DNA of 64,000 nt from Immersiella caudata (taxonomy: Eukaryota > Ascomycota > Sordariomycetes > Sordariales > Lasiosphaeriaceae). A program made the position numbers and the translations under genes. Below the pieces are notes generated by a model. The model saw only the letters and a list, made by a program, of their open reading frames with translations. It did no database searches and was not told the DNA's origin. Every line of letters starts with the position of its first letter. Position 1 is the stretch's first letter. This document shows positions 1 to 12,802 of this stretch, in pieces. The stretch spans positions 4,774,001 through 4,838,000 of the forward strand of contig JAULSU010000001.1 in the NCBI GenBank assembly GCA_030512335.1, written 5' to 3'.

Positions 1-392
1 GGTCCCGCTAGAGCTGAATCTGGCCCGTGCCCGGGAAACCATTGAACATCTAGGGCCAATCGCGAGCTTCCATCCGCTTGGCAGTGTTAGGTGGCCTTAA
101 CTTTTCATGCTTTCCAGCCTGGTGTGTCGTGTCGTCTCGAGGCTGAAAGCTGAGAGCGTTCTCGAGCTCCCCTCTTGAGCCTTATTCTCCTCTTCCAATT
201 GATCTTCCTTATTAGTGCTGTTCAACCCTTGGGCGGTACATTCTCCTTTCTGCGACCTCGCCGCTCTGAAGGGCTGTCGCATCCCCCTGAGCTTCTTCGA
301 AGAACGGACGCGCCCCGCGATCGTCGAGACGCAGACACCCGTCGTTGCGACTTCAGATAGGGCGCCCCTTGCTGCCCGCCTCCGCGTTCAGG
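1..392. other. Upstream region of the ERV46 gene
   Basis: No credible gene is visible here. The stretch precedes the ERV46 start at 393 and should hold its promoter and 5' leader. The open frames on both strands are short and lack family features. Confidence 0.5.
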
Positions 393-1891
393 ATGGCCAA
401 ATCTAGGTTTACAAGGCTTGATGCCTTTACAAAGACGGTGGAGGATGCGAGGATCAGGACGACGTCTGGTGGCATTGTCACCATTGTGTCGCTGATCGTG
501 GTGCTGTTTCTTTCGTGGGGGGAATGGAGAGATTATCGCAAGGTGGTGGTGCACCCGGAGTTGATTGTCGACAAGGGCAGAGGTACGAGTCACCGGAGGA
601 CGCTGCAGATGTGTTGCCGCATGTACTGACGTGAAGCTTGTGCAATGCGACAGGCGAGCGCATGGAGATCCATCTCAACATTAGCTTCCCCCGGGTGCCC
701 TGCGAGCTCCTCACGCTCGACGTCATGGACGTCTCGGGGGAGCAACAGCATGGTGTTCAGCACGGAGTGCGCAAGACCAGACTGCGGCCTCAGAGCGAAG
801 GCGGAGGCCCAATTGACTCCAAGACGCTGTCTCTGTAAGCCGAGATTTACTCCGAGCTCTGAGTCCCCCACTGACAAGCTCAAACCCAAAGTCACGCTGC
901 CGATGAGACTGCGACCCACCTGGATCCCTCGTACTGCGGACAGTGCTACGGCGCCAACCCCCCTTCGAACGCGAAGAAGCCCGGGTGCTGCCAGACTTGT
1001 GACGAGGTCAGGGAGGCATATGCGGAGGCATCATGGGCTTTCGGCAAGGGCGAGGGTGTCGAGCAGTGCGAGCGCGAGCACTACGCCGAGAAGCTGGACG
1101 AGCAACGAAACGAAGGCTGTCGCATTGACGGCAACCTGCGTGTGAACAAGGTTATCGGGAACTTCCACATCGCCCCGGGCCGCAGCTTCAGCAACGGGAA
1201 TATGCACGTCCACGACCTCAAGAACTACTGGGATACTCCCGTGCAGGGCGGCCACTCGTTCACCCATATCATCCACCAGCTGCGGTTCGGTCCCCAGCTC
1301 CCCGATGACGTCTACAAGAAGCTTGGTGGAAAGGGCAACCCGTGGACCAACCATCACTTAAACCCCTTGGACGGTACCCATCAGGAGACCGACGACCCCA
1401 ACTACAACTACATGTACTTCGTCAAGATTGTGCCCACCTCGTACCTGTCTCTCGGTTGGGAAAAGCGCGGAAACTACCAAGAGGATCACAGCGCCGAGCT
1501 CGGAGCATTCGGCCAGAACAGCGATGGCAGCATCGAGACGCACCAGTACTCCGTTACTAGCCACAAGCGTAGTCTTGCCGGTGGTGATGACGCCGCCGAG
1601 GGTCACCAGGAGCGCCTACACTCAAAAGGTGGTATCCCGGGTGTCTTCTTCTCCTATGTAAGTCTCCCGACAGTACCACAGTCCGTTCAGTCAACAGAAA
1701 GCTTACCGCAGCAACAGGACATCTCCCCCATGAAGGTCATCAACCGCGAGGAGCGCGCCAAGACCTTCCTCGGGTTCGTTGCTGGCCTCTGTGCCATCGT
1801 TGGTGGAACGCTCACCGTGGCAGCGGCGGTGGATCGTGCCATGTTTGAGGGCGGAATCCGGCTGAAGAAGCTCAGAGCGAAGGACATGTGA
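393..1891 (+). CDS. ERV46: ERV46/ERGIC3-type COPII vesicle cargo receptor
   Basis: Exons 393-582, 654-834, 892-1657 and 1718-1891 give 436 residues, a normal length for Erv46. Family members cycle between ER and Golgi in COPII/COPI vesicles, paired with Erv41, and recruit cargo. Visible: the N-terminal motif MAKSRFTRLDAFTKTVEDAR, a first membrane segment at about residues 28-45, a long lumenal domain with a cysteine cluster (CGQCYGAN, then GCCQTC), the conserved stretch GNFHIAPGRSF, and a second membrane segment near the C-terminus followed by a short basic cytosolic tail (KKLRAKDM). The introns have GTACGA, GTAAGC and GTAAGT donors. The third intron (1658-1717, 60 bases) contains no in-frame stop, so the frame also reads through it. 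The start is the first ATG that gives the conserved N-terminus. Confidence 0.93.
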
Positions 1892-2979
1892 TTTGCGTTT
1901 TCGGGTGGGTGTACACTATATAAACCATCTGGTTCTCTGTCTATTTCTTGTTTTGTCTTGAGGGAGCAACTAAGCTAGATGCATTGGGAATAGGAGTTAT
2001 GGCTTTCTGATTGAGGTGGTGTGAGCACTCATCTAGGTATAGGTAGGAAAAAGAAGAAGTTTGCTGTGATTCTGTGCGGCAGGAGATCAAGAACCCTATC
2101 GTAGGGGTCGAGTGTTAGGGTCAGTCCCCGGTACCTGCTCAAGTAGGCCTCCTGCAACTGGTGTCTCTTTCGAACTACGGCACATGTACATCCACGGCAT
2201 TGAAGCTCCCGGTTACTGCCTCCGTCAACAACCAAGCGATACACCTGCATTCAAGATCTCTAGACGGCAGACCCAAAGATGCCAGGAAGATGGGGTTAAA
2301 CTTCGGCGCAATCCCGGGTTCGGCAATTTTCAAGCCACCATCCCGCGAAACCGTGCAATCTTAGTGGCTCGGAAAGCGGGCCATATCATCTTAACCTGGG
2401 CTCGGTGGACCCCGGCCAGGATCCCCTCCATCTTGTGGCCACATGGAAGTTTGGAAAGGCAGGACCTTCTCTGGTTCCATTTCTGCGACGAGGGCCTGGG
2501 GAGAGGAGCGAGAGCTGCACGGGCGGCCCGAAAGAAGAGACGGAAGAGATTGGCGTGTGCTTATATCCACGGCATCACCGGGTACAGAATACGTCGCGCT
2601 ATTCTGGTCGTTCTGGGACGGTCGATCGTCGCGTTGTCCAAATCTCAACTTTTTTTTTCCTCCCCACTTTCAGGTTCACCACGCTCGCTCTCACTCACTC
2701 TGTCTCAGTGAAACCGCCTTATCGCGTAGCACGGAACCTCCCATACGAAACGGCAACCCATCCCGTCTTTCTGTGCTCCATCCTGCCTGCCCCGCTACAT
2801 TTTGGTGCGACCACGATTGGCTGTTGGCCGCTCCTGCTGGCTGCCCTGCATTCGTTCCCCCTGAGCGCCCGCGTTCTGCGATCGCAGCGTGTGTTAGCTG
2901 CGGCAAGCCCGGCTGGGCACCTCCCTCGGTTTTTCTCGACACCTGCGTTTATGACACCTTGCTTGCCTCGCCCCCGGCC
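1892..2979. other. Intergenic: ERV46 3' end and promoter of the transporter gene
   Basis: A frame open from about 2443 runs in phase into the next gene, but it has no family features before the ATG at 2980. A 9-T tract lies near 2650. I see no RNA gene or repeat. Confidence 0.5.
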
Positions 2980-4383
2980 ATGACAATCTCGCGCCGGCGA
3001 CTGCACAAACAGCAGCAGAATGTCCTTAGCAAGGACCGCGCAGACAAGGCTTCAGGCGCATCGACGCCGTCGCCCCGCGTGATCAACGCCGCCCCGTCGT
3101 TGGAAAAGGCCCAGATGTACGGCATCGACGACAACCGGCCCGTCTTCAGTCGCGCCATGGCTCTCGCCGGCCGCGTCTTCATCGAAACCATTCCGCAATG
3201 GCTGGCCATTGGGGCCATGCTGTCGCTGATCTTTGGCGGCTGCTGCTCCAACGTTTTTGCGCTCGAGTCCATCATCAAAGTGGAGCGCGACAGTGGTACG
3301 TCTGGCCGCATGTCGCTTCGGGGAGGCTTGGAGGCGCCGTTGCGGTTTGGGAACTGCTTTTTCACGGATCTTGGGCTAATTGATGGCGCTACCGGACAGG
3401 ACTCCTTCTGACTTTTGTGCAATTCATCTTCGTCACCGTTATTGGGTTGCCGGGGCAGTTTGACCGGACCCGCCCGCCCTTCTTCCTCAAGCCTAACAAG
3501 GTTCCGATACGACGATGGATGGTCAACATTTTCTTGTTCTTCAGCATCAACTCGCTGAACAACCATGCCTTCAGTTACGACATATCTGTGCCGGTGCACA
3601 TCATTCTGCGCTCTGGAGGGAGCATCACGACCATGATTGCGGGGAGCCTTTACGGGAAGAAATACTCGCGGATCCAGATCATTGCCGTGCTTCTGCTCAC
3701 TGTGGGTGTGATCACGGCGGCTGTGTCCGACGCCCAGACCAAGGTATGCGTTTCTCCGTCTCCCAACCTTGGCGAGGTGAATACTGATAATAGGGGGTTA
3801 GGAAGCAAAAACCACGGAGTCGACTGGGAACCCAAGCTTTGTCACCGGCTTGGTCATCCTGTTTGTTGCGCAAGTGCTGTCGGCGATTATGGGGCTTTAC
3901 ACCGAGGAGACGTATCGAATGTACGGACCGCAGTGGAAGGAGAATCTCTTCTACTCACATATCCTCTCGCTCCCGCTGTTTCTCCCGTTTCTGCCATCCC
4001 TCATCCGGCAGTTTGGGAAATTGGCAAACAGCACTCCGCTGGTGCTTCCAATCCCCACGGTGGACGACTACCAAAACCTATCCCCTACCATACAGAAAGG
4101 ACTCGAGGGAATTCGCATTCCGAGCCAGCTCTTCTATCTAGTGCTGAACGTGTTGACCCAATATGCGTGTATTCGGGGCGTCAATCTTCTCGCAGCGGCC
4201 TCATCGGCGCTCACTGTGACGATTGTACTCAACATCCGCAAGTTGGTCAGTCTGCTACTAAGCATATGGATCTTTGGGAACAAGTTGGCGTTTGGAACCC
4301 TGATAGGGGCGGTCATTGTGTTTTCTGCGGGGGGTCTTTACTCGCTGGACGGGAAGACTACGGTGAGAAAGTCAAGCAAATGA
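2980..4383 (+). CDS. YEA4: YEA4/SLC35B-type UDP-N-acetylglucosamine transporter
   Basis: Exons 2980-3295, 3400-3743 and 3802-4383 encode 413 residues. The protein is a multispanning drug/metabolite-transporter-fold protein of the nucleotide-sugar transporter group; Yea4 carries UDP-GlcNAc into the ER or Golgi lumen, where it supports chitin and glycan synthesis. Recognisable segments are FGGCCSNVFALESI in helix 1, SINSLNNHAFSYDISVPVHI, LRSGGSITTMIAGSLYGKKY, a GLYTEETYRMYG loop, and the C-terminal CIRGVNLLAAASSALTVTIV-LNIRKLVSLLLS helices. About ten hydrophobic helices are visible. The start at 2980 (MTISRRRLHKQQQ) gives a short basic cytosolic tail; the frame is open further upstream, but that part is low-complexity. 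Sugar specificity is inferred from family resemblance only. Confidence 0.88.
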
Positions 4384-5508
4384 CCTTCTTCGTGTTACGT
4401 TCTCTGTAAATACCGGTTTTAAGTCTTGCGAGCCATAGATTCTGAGATGCTTGCGACCATTGTGACGTTTCTCAGTCAGCGCCGGCTTCGTCGGTTGTGG
4501 GGAGTGAGAAAAGGGGTTGACACCTGAACCTCGAACCTTGCCAACTGCCGACGAACCATCTAACCGGACCGTTGGTGGCTTTGGTCAAGGAGATTCAAGG
4601 TCACTTTTTGTCATGGGTCTCGGCGTAAAAGTACTGTTTAGTTCGACCAGGGGAAGAATGTCTTTGACGGAAGGCCGATGTTGGTTGACTTCAAGAAAGC
4701 TTTGTCTGAGACCCCGTGATGCAGCATGTGCGGGTGCTGCGTCATTGGATGGAAGAGCTGTCGACTGTTGCAGGAGCGCAATGCACAGGCGTTGGTTCCC
4801 GCTGCAGACCGAGCTCCCAGAAGCACGGGAGGCCTTATTAGGCTTTCGTGATTGCTGCAAACCAGGAGATTGAGGTTTGGCTCAGCTCCCCACACCTTTC
4901 AGGTCAGCGTCATTTCACATTTTAATCGTTGTCGAGTCGTTGCGAGTCGTTGGCGACTTCAACGACGCAGCTGGGGCCAAGTGATCGGGAGCGGCATAAG
5001 CTTCAGGCTGCGGTGTTCTTCAGCACCACTACACAACTGAAACACGTTTTGGGAATAGCCCCATCTCTCCCCCAGCCAGCAACCAGATCCACTCTCGTCA
5101 TCCCCCCTACAGGCTCGATTACTCCTGCGCTTCCCACTTCGGCTGCTTCGCACCCAAGCTTGCGATCTCCGGCCAGATTTTTGTCTCCCTGACCTTCCCG
5201 CCCCGCCCTGCCAGCAGTCGGATTGCGGACTGGCCTGGCTGCACACGACAATTGCGATAGGCTGTTGCTCGTCTTGCGGATTTTCGGGGAAACGCAGCGA
5301 ACCCGACAACTCGCCCAACCTAGCCCAGCCCCTGTCTATCTAACGACATCCCACGATCGATCTCAAGTGCTGCTCGCCTTGCGTCCGGTTCCAGTGACCC
5401 TTCCTGTGTGCTCTCGCCAAGGACTTGAAAGATTCCCCCCATTTTGCCCCGATGCGGCCAGCGACATTTCAGCAGCGCGACTAGTCACGAATACCACGCA
5501 TCTTCGCC
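4384..5508. other. Intergenic: transporter 3' end and SLA1 promoter
   Basis: Nothing coding is convincing here. A tRNA-like run near 4515-4590 was examined and rejected because its arms do not pair. Pyrimidine-rich sequence from about 5060 to 5500 is typical of a fungal promoter and leader ahead of the SLA1 start. Confidence 0.45.
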
Positions 5509-8500
5509 ATGGGTTTCCTCGGTGTCTACAAGGCCGTCTACGACTACAGGCCCCAGGCCGAGGGCGAGCTGCAGATTGTAGAAGGGGATGTGCTGTATGT
5601 TTTGGAAAAGAGCGAGGACGATGACTGGTGGAAAGCCAAGAAGAAGGCGTCGGCCGAGGACGAAGACGAGCCAGTTGGCTTGATCCCGAATAACTACATA
5701 GAGGAGGTACGTATGCACATGGACGCTTAGATGCGCGTCCCTTGCTGACTGGTTTGTTTGTCTGTCCTCTAGGCTCAACCAGAGGGCCGGGCTCGCGCTC
5801 TTTACGAGTACACGCGGCAAACCGACGAGGAGTTGTCATTCCCCGAGGATGCGCAACTTGCTGTCTACGACACCTCTGACCCGGACTGGATTCTTGTCGG
5901 CCACGATGGCGACTATGGGTTTGCTCCCGCCAACTACATCGCGCTTGGGGACGACGGGCATGAGGAGGCAGAGGCAGCACCTGCGATCCCCGCGCCGCCG
6001 CCGCTTCCGGCCAGATCGCCCGAATCCGATCTCGCCAGCCCGCCGTTGCCTGCGAGAGGCGTGCCTGCGGAGCCGGATAGTCCTGCGGCACTGAACCCGG
6101 CCGCTGCTCTGGCTGGCTTGATGGCTAGCCGAGCGGCATCCTCTTCGCATACACCCGCACCGATCACCCTGCCTCCTCGGCCGACGTACCGGGAGGAAGA
6201 GTCAGAGGATGAGATCAAGTCGCCGCCGCTCCCGACCCGCCCCCGTGGTGACTCGCAGGCCTCGCCCGCCGAGCCTGCGTACAGGTCTCCCCCGGCAGAC
6301 CGCCAAAGCCATGACGAACACAGTCCCCGGTCTCCGCATATCCCGCAAACGGCGGCCGTTACTCCTGGAGGCTTTCACATGTATAACATAAATGAGATGG
6401 CATCCGTCATGGGCAAGAAAAAGAAAATGCCCACCACCCTAGGCATCAATCTGCGAACCGGCAACATTCTTGTTGCGCCAGAACGAAACCAGGACGGCCC
6501 TTCGCAAGAATGGCCGGCAGCCAACATGACACATTACTCCAGGGAGGGGAAGCACGTCTTCATGGAGCTTGTGAAGCCAAGTAAGAGCTTCGATTTTCAC
6601 GCTGGTGCTAAGGATACCGCGGAAGAAATCGTTGCGATGCTTGGCGAACTTGCTGGTGCCGTGCGTGCTGAAGGCCTTCGGGAGGTTATCATGGCTGGGT
6701 CGGGGCGGTCGCATAAAAAAGGCAAGGTTCTCTACGATTTTATGGCACAGGGTGACGACGAGGTCACCGTTGGAGTCGATGATGAGGTCATTATTCTCGA
6801 TGATGCGAAGAGCGAAGAGTGGTGGCAAGTGCGCCGTGTTAAGAACGGTAAGGAGGGCGTAGTCCCGAGCAGCTATATCGAAGTTACTGGCGTCGTCGAA
6901 GCTCCGGTGCCCTCCTCCAGCTCTGGGATCAATGCCGGGAGATCCACGGTCGAGCAGAACCGGTTAGAGGAGCAACGCCTCACGAAAGAAGCCGTCAAGG
7001 CGGCGCAACGAGAAGAGCAGAAGGAGAGAGAACGGGAAAAACGACACTCAGAGGTAGGCCCAGGAATGCGTTTACCAGAGCGGAATAGTAGTTTGTCGGT
7101 GCGTGATGGTAACAGCGAGGGACAACAGCGTAGCAAACGCGAGAACGGCCGTGCGGAAGGCTCAGGGTCAAGCAAATCGAGCAAGTCGAGTGAGTCATGG
7201 CCCCTGGTTCCCCTGGTAGGTCGCTGAGCTGATGGCAAATTCGTGCAGAACCCGACAAGACAAAGGTCCGAGAATGGACAGACCGCACGGGAACCTTTAG
7301 CGTTGAGGCGCAATTCCTCGGTATCAAGGATGGAAAGCTCAACCTGCACAAGATGAACGGCGTCAAGATCGCAGTGCCTGTCTCCAAAATGTCGCTCAAG
7401 GACTTGGAGTACGTGGAGCGCGTAACTGGCATGTCTTTGGACGAGGAGAAGCCCTTATCCGAGCTGAAAAAGAAGAATGGCGACTCGTCAAGGTCAAGCA
7501 CGCAAGTGGGCGCCATCATCGAGCAGCCCAAGAAGCCTGACTATGACTGGTTTCAGTTCTTCTTGAACTGTGATGTCCAAGTGGGAGTCTGCGAGAGGTA
7601 TGCGCAAGCGTTCTCGAGGGACTCGATGGACGAAAGTGTTCTCCCCGACGTTGATGCCAGCGTTCTGAGGAATCTGGGTCTACGTGAAGGGGATATTATC
7701 AAGGTGATGAGGTATCTCGACGCGAAGTATGGTCGGACGAAAAAGGCTGGCGGAGGCGAAGAGGGCGAGGGCGGTTTGTTTTCTGGGCCAGGCGGGACAT
7801 TGCGGAACAACACTAGGAAAGGCCGTCCCGCTCCGCCGGTCGAGACGAGCAACGTTGTCGACCCCAAGGCGTTCTCGACACAGACCGAAAGCGAAGAGCG
7901 AACGTCATCTCCGGCTCAAGCAGTACCCCAAGCAGCTGCGCCGTCAGCGCCGTCAAAGCCTGCTAGCGGATTTGACGATGACGCTTGGAGTGTCAAGCCC
8001 GCGAAGAAGGCCCCGGAACCAGCCCCAGCACCGGCTTCAGCCCCAGCACCGGCCCCAGCACCAGCCTCTAACGCACCAAAGCCAGCGGCACTCACGGGAT
8101 CGATGCAAGAACTCTCTCTGCTCACGCAGCCGTTGCAGCCTGAGAAGGTACAGCCACCTCCAGCAGCGCCCCCAGCTCTTAATTTGGCTCCTGCTCCGGC
8201 CCCTGCGGCGTCCGCTGCTCCCCAGATGCCGCAGCCTACCGGTGTCACGCCTCAATTCTTTGCTGGGATGCAGCCTCCCGCCGTCAACGGCCAGCAGGTC
8301 GGACAGCTACCTCAGGCCCTTGCCCGGCAACGACCCATGGCGCCCCAGTATACCCAAGGTCAGGCCGGCCTGATGCCACCGCCTCCTGCCCGGCCGCTTT
8401 CCGCACCGCAGTCGGCTCAACCTAGTTCGTTTACGCCGCCGCCGTTGCAACCGCAGATGACAGGGTACCCTACCCAGGTGGCGCCACCAGGTCAGAGCCT

Positions 8501-9146
8501 CAATGACATTGCTCAGGCCCGTCTTCAGCAGCAGTACACCGCTATGCAGATGCAGGCCCAAGCCCAACAACCCCAACAAATGCCAATGATGCCCATGATG
8601 ACGGGAATGCCAGCACAGCAGGGCTTTCCCAACCAGTTTATTCCCCAACCGACTGGCATCATGAACGGTCCACAACCTTTGCAGAGCCCGTTCGCCAACC
8701 CCCCAGCTCAGCAGCAGCAGTTCGGACAGATGCCAATGCAGCCGCAACCTACTGGCTTCGGCGGGTTTGGCCAGCAACTCCAACAACCGCAAGGGTTCGG
8801 TGTCAATTCTTTCCTCCCTCCGCCACTCGAGCCTCAACGGACAGCTGTGCCTCAGATGATGCCCCAGCCGACGGGCTTCGGCGGCGGGTTCGGACAGCCA
8901 GCTCCGCAGCAGCAGCCCCAGCCGACCGGATTTGGAATGCAACCTCTTGTCCCTCAACAGACTGGGCCACCTCCGCCCGTACGGTTCGGAGTCAACCCCG
9001 ACGCCAAGAAGCTCGCTCCGCAACCGACGGGGAGGAGGGCAAACCTATCTGCTGCTAGTAAGTTGCCTCTTGTCTTTAGCTTACACCGATCTTTCAAGAC
9101 GATGCTAACTTATGTCACAGCCCCTCAAAACCCATTTGGCTTCTAA
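5509..9146 (+). CDS. SLA1: SLA1-type endocytic actin-patch adaptor
   Basis: Exons 5509-5706, 5773-7189, 7249-9057 and 9121-9146 encode 1149 residues. Sla1 links cargo, clathrin and the Arp2/3 activator Las17 with Pan1 and End3 at cortical actin patches. Domains in order: SH3-1 (about residues 3-66), SH3-2 (about 70-130), a proline-rich linker with PPLPAR/PPLPTR motifs, SH3-3 (about 380-440), a basic helical region, SHD1 (about 540-610), the SAM-like SHD2 (about 635-700), then a long Q/P-rich tail with repeated PQPTG units. Several repeats fit the Ark1/Prk1 phosphorylation pattern [LM]xxQxTG, for example LVPQQTG, LQPQMTG and LAPQPTG. The last exon codes only eight full residues, giving the end TPQNPFGF. 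Its NPF motif is an EH-domain ligand, which fits Pan1/End3 binding. Confidence 0.95.
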
Positions 9147-10553
9147 GCCTCCCTGCCACCTTCCAATCAATACAGCTTGTAGCCTGCTAAAGTACTTGTT
9201 TGGCGGCGGAGCGGAGTGGAATGGACTTGAAACAATGGGGGGGGACGGAGAGAAGGCCAGCGTCGAGACGAAGATTTGTGGTTTGTAAGTAATACGTATC
9301 ATAATAGGGTAGGGTAGATATGATGGATGAGATTACATTACCCATCTAATTAGGGGGAAAAGGTTCCAAGCGGGAGCATTGCAGGGTGTTCTCAGCTGTG
9401 TTTTCTTGAGATAATCTAGCGGACGAACTGCTCAGCGATTCCACCACACATCTTCATTTAGTACTGTGTCCTAAGGTCCATTCCATGTTGTATCGGTCGC
9501 GAGATGGGAGGACCTTTATCAGTCTGTCCACGATCAAGAGCTAGCGCATACAATCGTAGGCATTGGAAAACTCGTGAGCCTGTTTGCCAATGTGTTAGCC
9601 CTAACCCATATGTTTCACGTTCACATGCCAGGAGCAATCAACCCCAAGTCTCCTCCCAATTGCCCCGCAACACCTGTTCCATCCGTCATCAACAAGCAAA
9701 ACAAGCAAAGCGAGCCTGACTCCTTGCAATTACCCTGGGTGCACAACAAATTTCTGTCTTCATCATCACCAAAACCGTCTGCCCATATGGCCGACAAACG
9801 AACAACCGCTCAGCGACCAGAACGGAGATTATACCCCCAGGGTAGGATTACATATTGGGGCAAGTGGCAAAGACAGAGCTTGTAGAGCTGATAGCGGTAT
9901 ACTTAGATTTGTGGATCCTGGGTTCTGGGTGCCGTATACAAGTGACCGACGAGAACATCCCATTTTCCGGAACTCATCATCCTATTTCCACTCCACGGCG
10001 TCCAAATTCTGCCCGCATACTTTGCGCGTACGACCGCGAACCATATCAAGATTCGGGATCCCGTCCGCTCTCCCCTTGACAAACCAGCGACCACCGAATC
10101 CTTGCCTGGTGTTGTATGCTTCCCTTTCTCCTTTTTGTCATCTCCTTCCTTTTCCAAACCGTAGGGGAAAGGGTTGTATTTTGTGCCGCGTTGAGCTGTA
10201 TGTAATGTTTTGAGTTATGAACAGAGCGATACTTTCAGGTTCGTCGATCATCTTTATCAAAATGGTAGATTCGTAGGCGCTATCCTGTCTAGAAAACAAA
10301 ACACAAGACGGAGAATGAACCCCTTTCAAGCTAGCAAAGCAAAACTCGAATCTGTCCGTTCACCGACGGCGCTACCTTACCCCCAACCAAAACCCCTCTC
10401 TTCCCGGACCACCGGATTAAACAGTCAAGGTTTATGAATAAAGGCGTAGCACCTTGCCCAAGTATCATACCGTGCCACAGCCCGACAGCACTCGCCCGGC
10501 GCAGCATTATGTTGTAGAATTTACACAGGACCAGTGCTTTGCGGACTCCGATC
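9147..10553. other. Intergenic between convergent SLA1 and TLC genes
   Basis: Both flanking genes end here, so it should hold two 3' UTRs. Open frames are short and unrelated to any family I know. A G-run at about 9236-9244 is the only simple sequence noted. Confidence 0.45.
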
Positions 10554-11683
10554 CTATTGGATGGTCCCATCGCGAAGCTCCTGGCTGTCTGGTACAACGT
10601 TCTCAATTGAGTGTTGCCTGCGATGCCTAGGAACTTTCTTCTCTTCTGTGCCTGTAGTAATCGCGCCGCTGGAGGTCGCCTTGACTGCAACCTTTTCCTC
10701 CTCGGCCGGAGTGAATCTCTTCTTTACGGCCGCGATCATCTTGACAAACCAGAACCAGTTCAGCGAGTTGAGAATGAGGTTGCTGACGACATAGATTCCG
10801 GCAAGCCATACGGGGACAGGCGTGCCCTTGACAAAGACCATAGGGTTGGCGTTGGGGTCTGCGAGGGTGGTGCTGTTCGATTTGGCGGCGGAGATGTAGC
10901 CAGCGCCAGGAGCGTTGTTGATGGCCTTCCACATGTCGCCGTAGACGACGGCAGATTGGTAGGTGCCCCAGATCAGGCGGCACGAGAAGAATGTAAAGAG
11001 CAGGGCAATTCCGTTGTATAGCTGGGCGCGGGTGCCAGTCATGTTAAGCTTGTCGAAGAACCAGTGGAAGTTCAGGAGGGGAGTCGACAGCTCGTAGAGG
11101 ATGAAGGTGGTCGAGTAGTAGTTGAGGAAGGGTTTCTGAGAGGCTGAGAGTCAGCAACAGAGTCTCCAGGCAGCAGGTGAAATGACCAAAAACTCACGAA
11201 TCCAAAAGAGTACACGGCCAGGGCGCTGCTGGCATGCGCCAGAAGACCAACACCGAAGACGTCAAGGAAGCAGACCGTCGTGATCAGATCCCAGACGAAG
11301 TAGCCTACTGCCATGGCCTGGATGAATCCTGATGCGCCATCGTACCCCCAAACGCGCTGCTGCCAATCCATGGCAGCGCGCTCGTCCCTGCTCGCCCACA
11401 TAACCCAGAGGGCCAACCCGTTGATCAGCGTGCTTTGGATGAGCGACACAACGTGGGAATCCCAGTTCACCCGCTTGCTGCGCGAGTGGCGCGGGTAGAA
11501 GTCAGGGAACAGCCATGTCGAGACAATCGGCGACACGACGAGGTGAATGAACGTGTAGAAGAGAGCGGCGCCGGCAACTTCGTGGACATGCAGCGGCAAG
11601 GTTGGGAAGTCGAAGCGATCCGCCCACGGCTGAACGGCCTTGCTGAGGGCGGGTATCGGCGGGATTGGGAACGGGTCTCTCAT
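10554..11683 (-). CDS. TLC-domain (TRAM/LAG1/CLN8) multispanning membrane protein
   Basis: Exons 11683-11198 and 11135-10554 on the minus strand encode 355 residues; the 62-base intron has GTGAGT and CAG ends. The protein begins MRDPFPIPPIPALSK and has about seven hydrophobic helices. The central part (roughly residues 65-300) resembles the TLC fold of TMEM56/FAM57-type proteins: SLIQSTLINGLALW, then an aromatic-rich VGYFVWDLITTVCF segment, HASSALAVYSFGF, and NFHWFFDK after the intron. The C-terminal tail is cytosolic, basic and serine-rich (RHRRQHS). Some TLC proteins are ceramide synthases, but I do not see the paired histidines expected of Lag1-type catalytic subunits, so a lipid-related role is only an inference. 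It is convergent with SLA1. Confidence 0.85.
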
Positions 11684-12802
11684 CGTGTCTGGCTCGGGCG
11701 ATCGATCGGTAACGGAGCGGTGCTCAGATAACGGTAATCAGACGTTGGAATTGGGGGGATTGAATCTCTATATCATCGGAGGACTGGTGGGTGGTTAAGT
11801 CTAGGCGAGGCGATGAAGTGAGGCTGGGTTGGAGGCAGGTTGCAGTGGCAGCTGTGACTTGTCACCAGGCACCCCAAGGATGGTCACAACCGGCAAGCTC
11901 AGCTGCAAAGCTCTAGGCAGGAAGGCAGGTGACCCAACATATTGCAAAGTCAAAAGGCTACGACCATGTGCTCTATCGTCATTCGCGGGTGCAAAGAAAG
12001 GAAACGGCCGCGCCAACTCCTTCATCGCCGTTTTGTTGGGACGAGAAAAATCTTGGCGTTTCGTGAAGGCTGGAACCCTCAACAACAAGTCCCCACTTTC
12101 CACTACCGTCGACCCGGTTTGAAGGCGGCCTCTCCTGCGGGAGCAAAGCACAGTGTACGAGCGGGGTTCTAGCAATCGGCATCCACCGTGACCCGCTAGC
12201 ATCCCTCAAAACGGCCTGGATGTCATCATGTCAGGTCTTCAGTAGTGAGACGCAGAGCTAGTCTTCCCCAGGGTCGAGGCACAGTTTGTCGGTGTGGGGC
12301 AGTTTTCCGCCGAACCTCTAAATGTGAATCCTGCCGCCTTTTCAAGATCGGAACTCGGGACAATACCCTACATACCTACTAACTAAGTGAGTTCCGTTTG
12401 TGTCTTCTAGGTTGGTAGGATTTTGTACGACCATAGAGTTATATCCCAGCTTCGTTCATGGGTACACCAGCGGGAAGTCGAACGCAGGGCCTGTGCTTGC
12501 GACTGTTGTCTGCACTAACAGTGTTGTATAGGAAGTAGGCAACTTTATGTTAGCGGTACAGTGCGAAAGACCCAACAGTGGGCAACACCACAGCTTAGCT
12601 CGCCCAAACCTGGGAACACATCTGCGACAGTCCGCTTGCCATCTCATGTCTACGCCCACAACCCAGCCGCGCTGAGCAAAGCACACCCGAACCTCACATC
12701 AATTGATGGAAATAGCTCTCAGTTTATATCTTCCTGACTGGAAAGGTTGTGGCAGTTGCAATCGTTAGATGAGTGGACAAGGGACTTCACAAGCATCTCG
12801 AC
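11684..12802. other. Divergent promoter region between TLC gene and COG8
   Basis: This 1.1-kb stretch separates two divergent genes. Open frames inside it carry no recognisable domain. An upstream ATG at 12769 overlaps the COG8 start and is listed separately. Confidence 0.45.

Noticed and set aside
2443..2979. N-terminal extension of the nucleotide-sugar transporter
   Set aside because: The open frame is low-complexity and includes poly-T coded residues; the ATG at 2980 gives a normal start.
4510..4600. tRNA-like sequence on the minus strand with a GGTTCGAGG loop
   Set aside because: The T-arm stem does not pair and no acceptor stem can be drawn.
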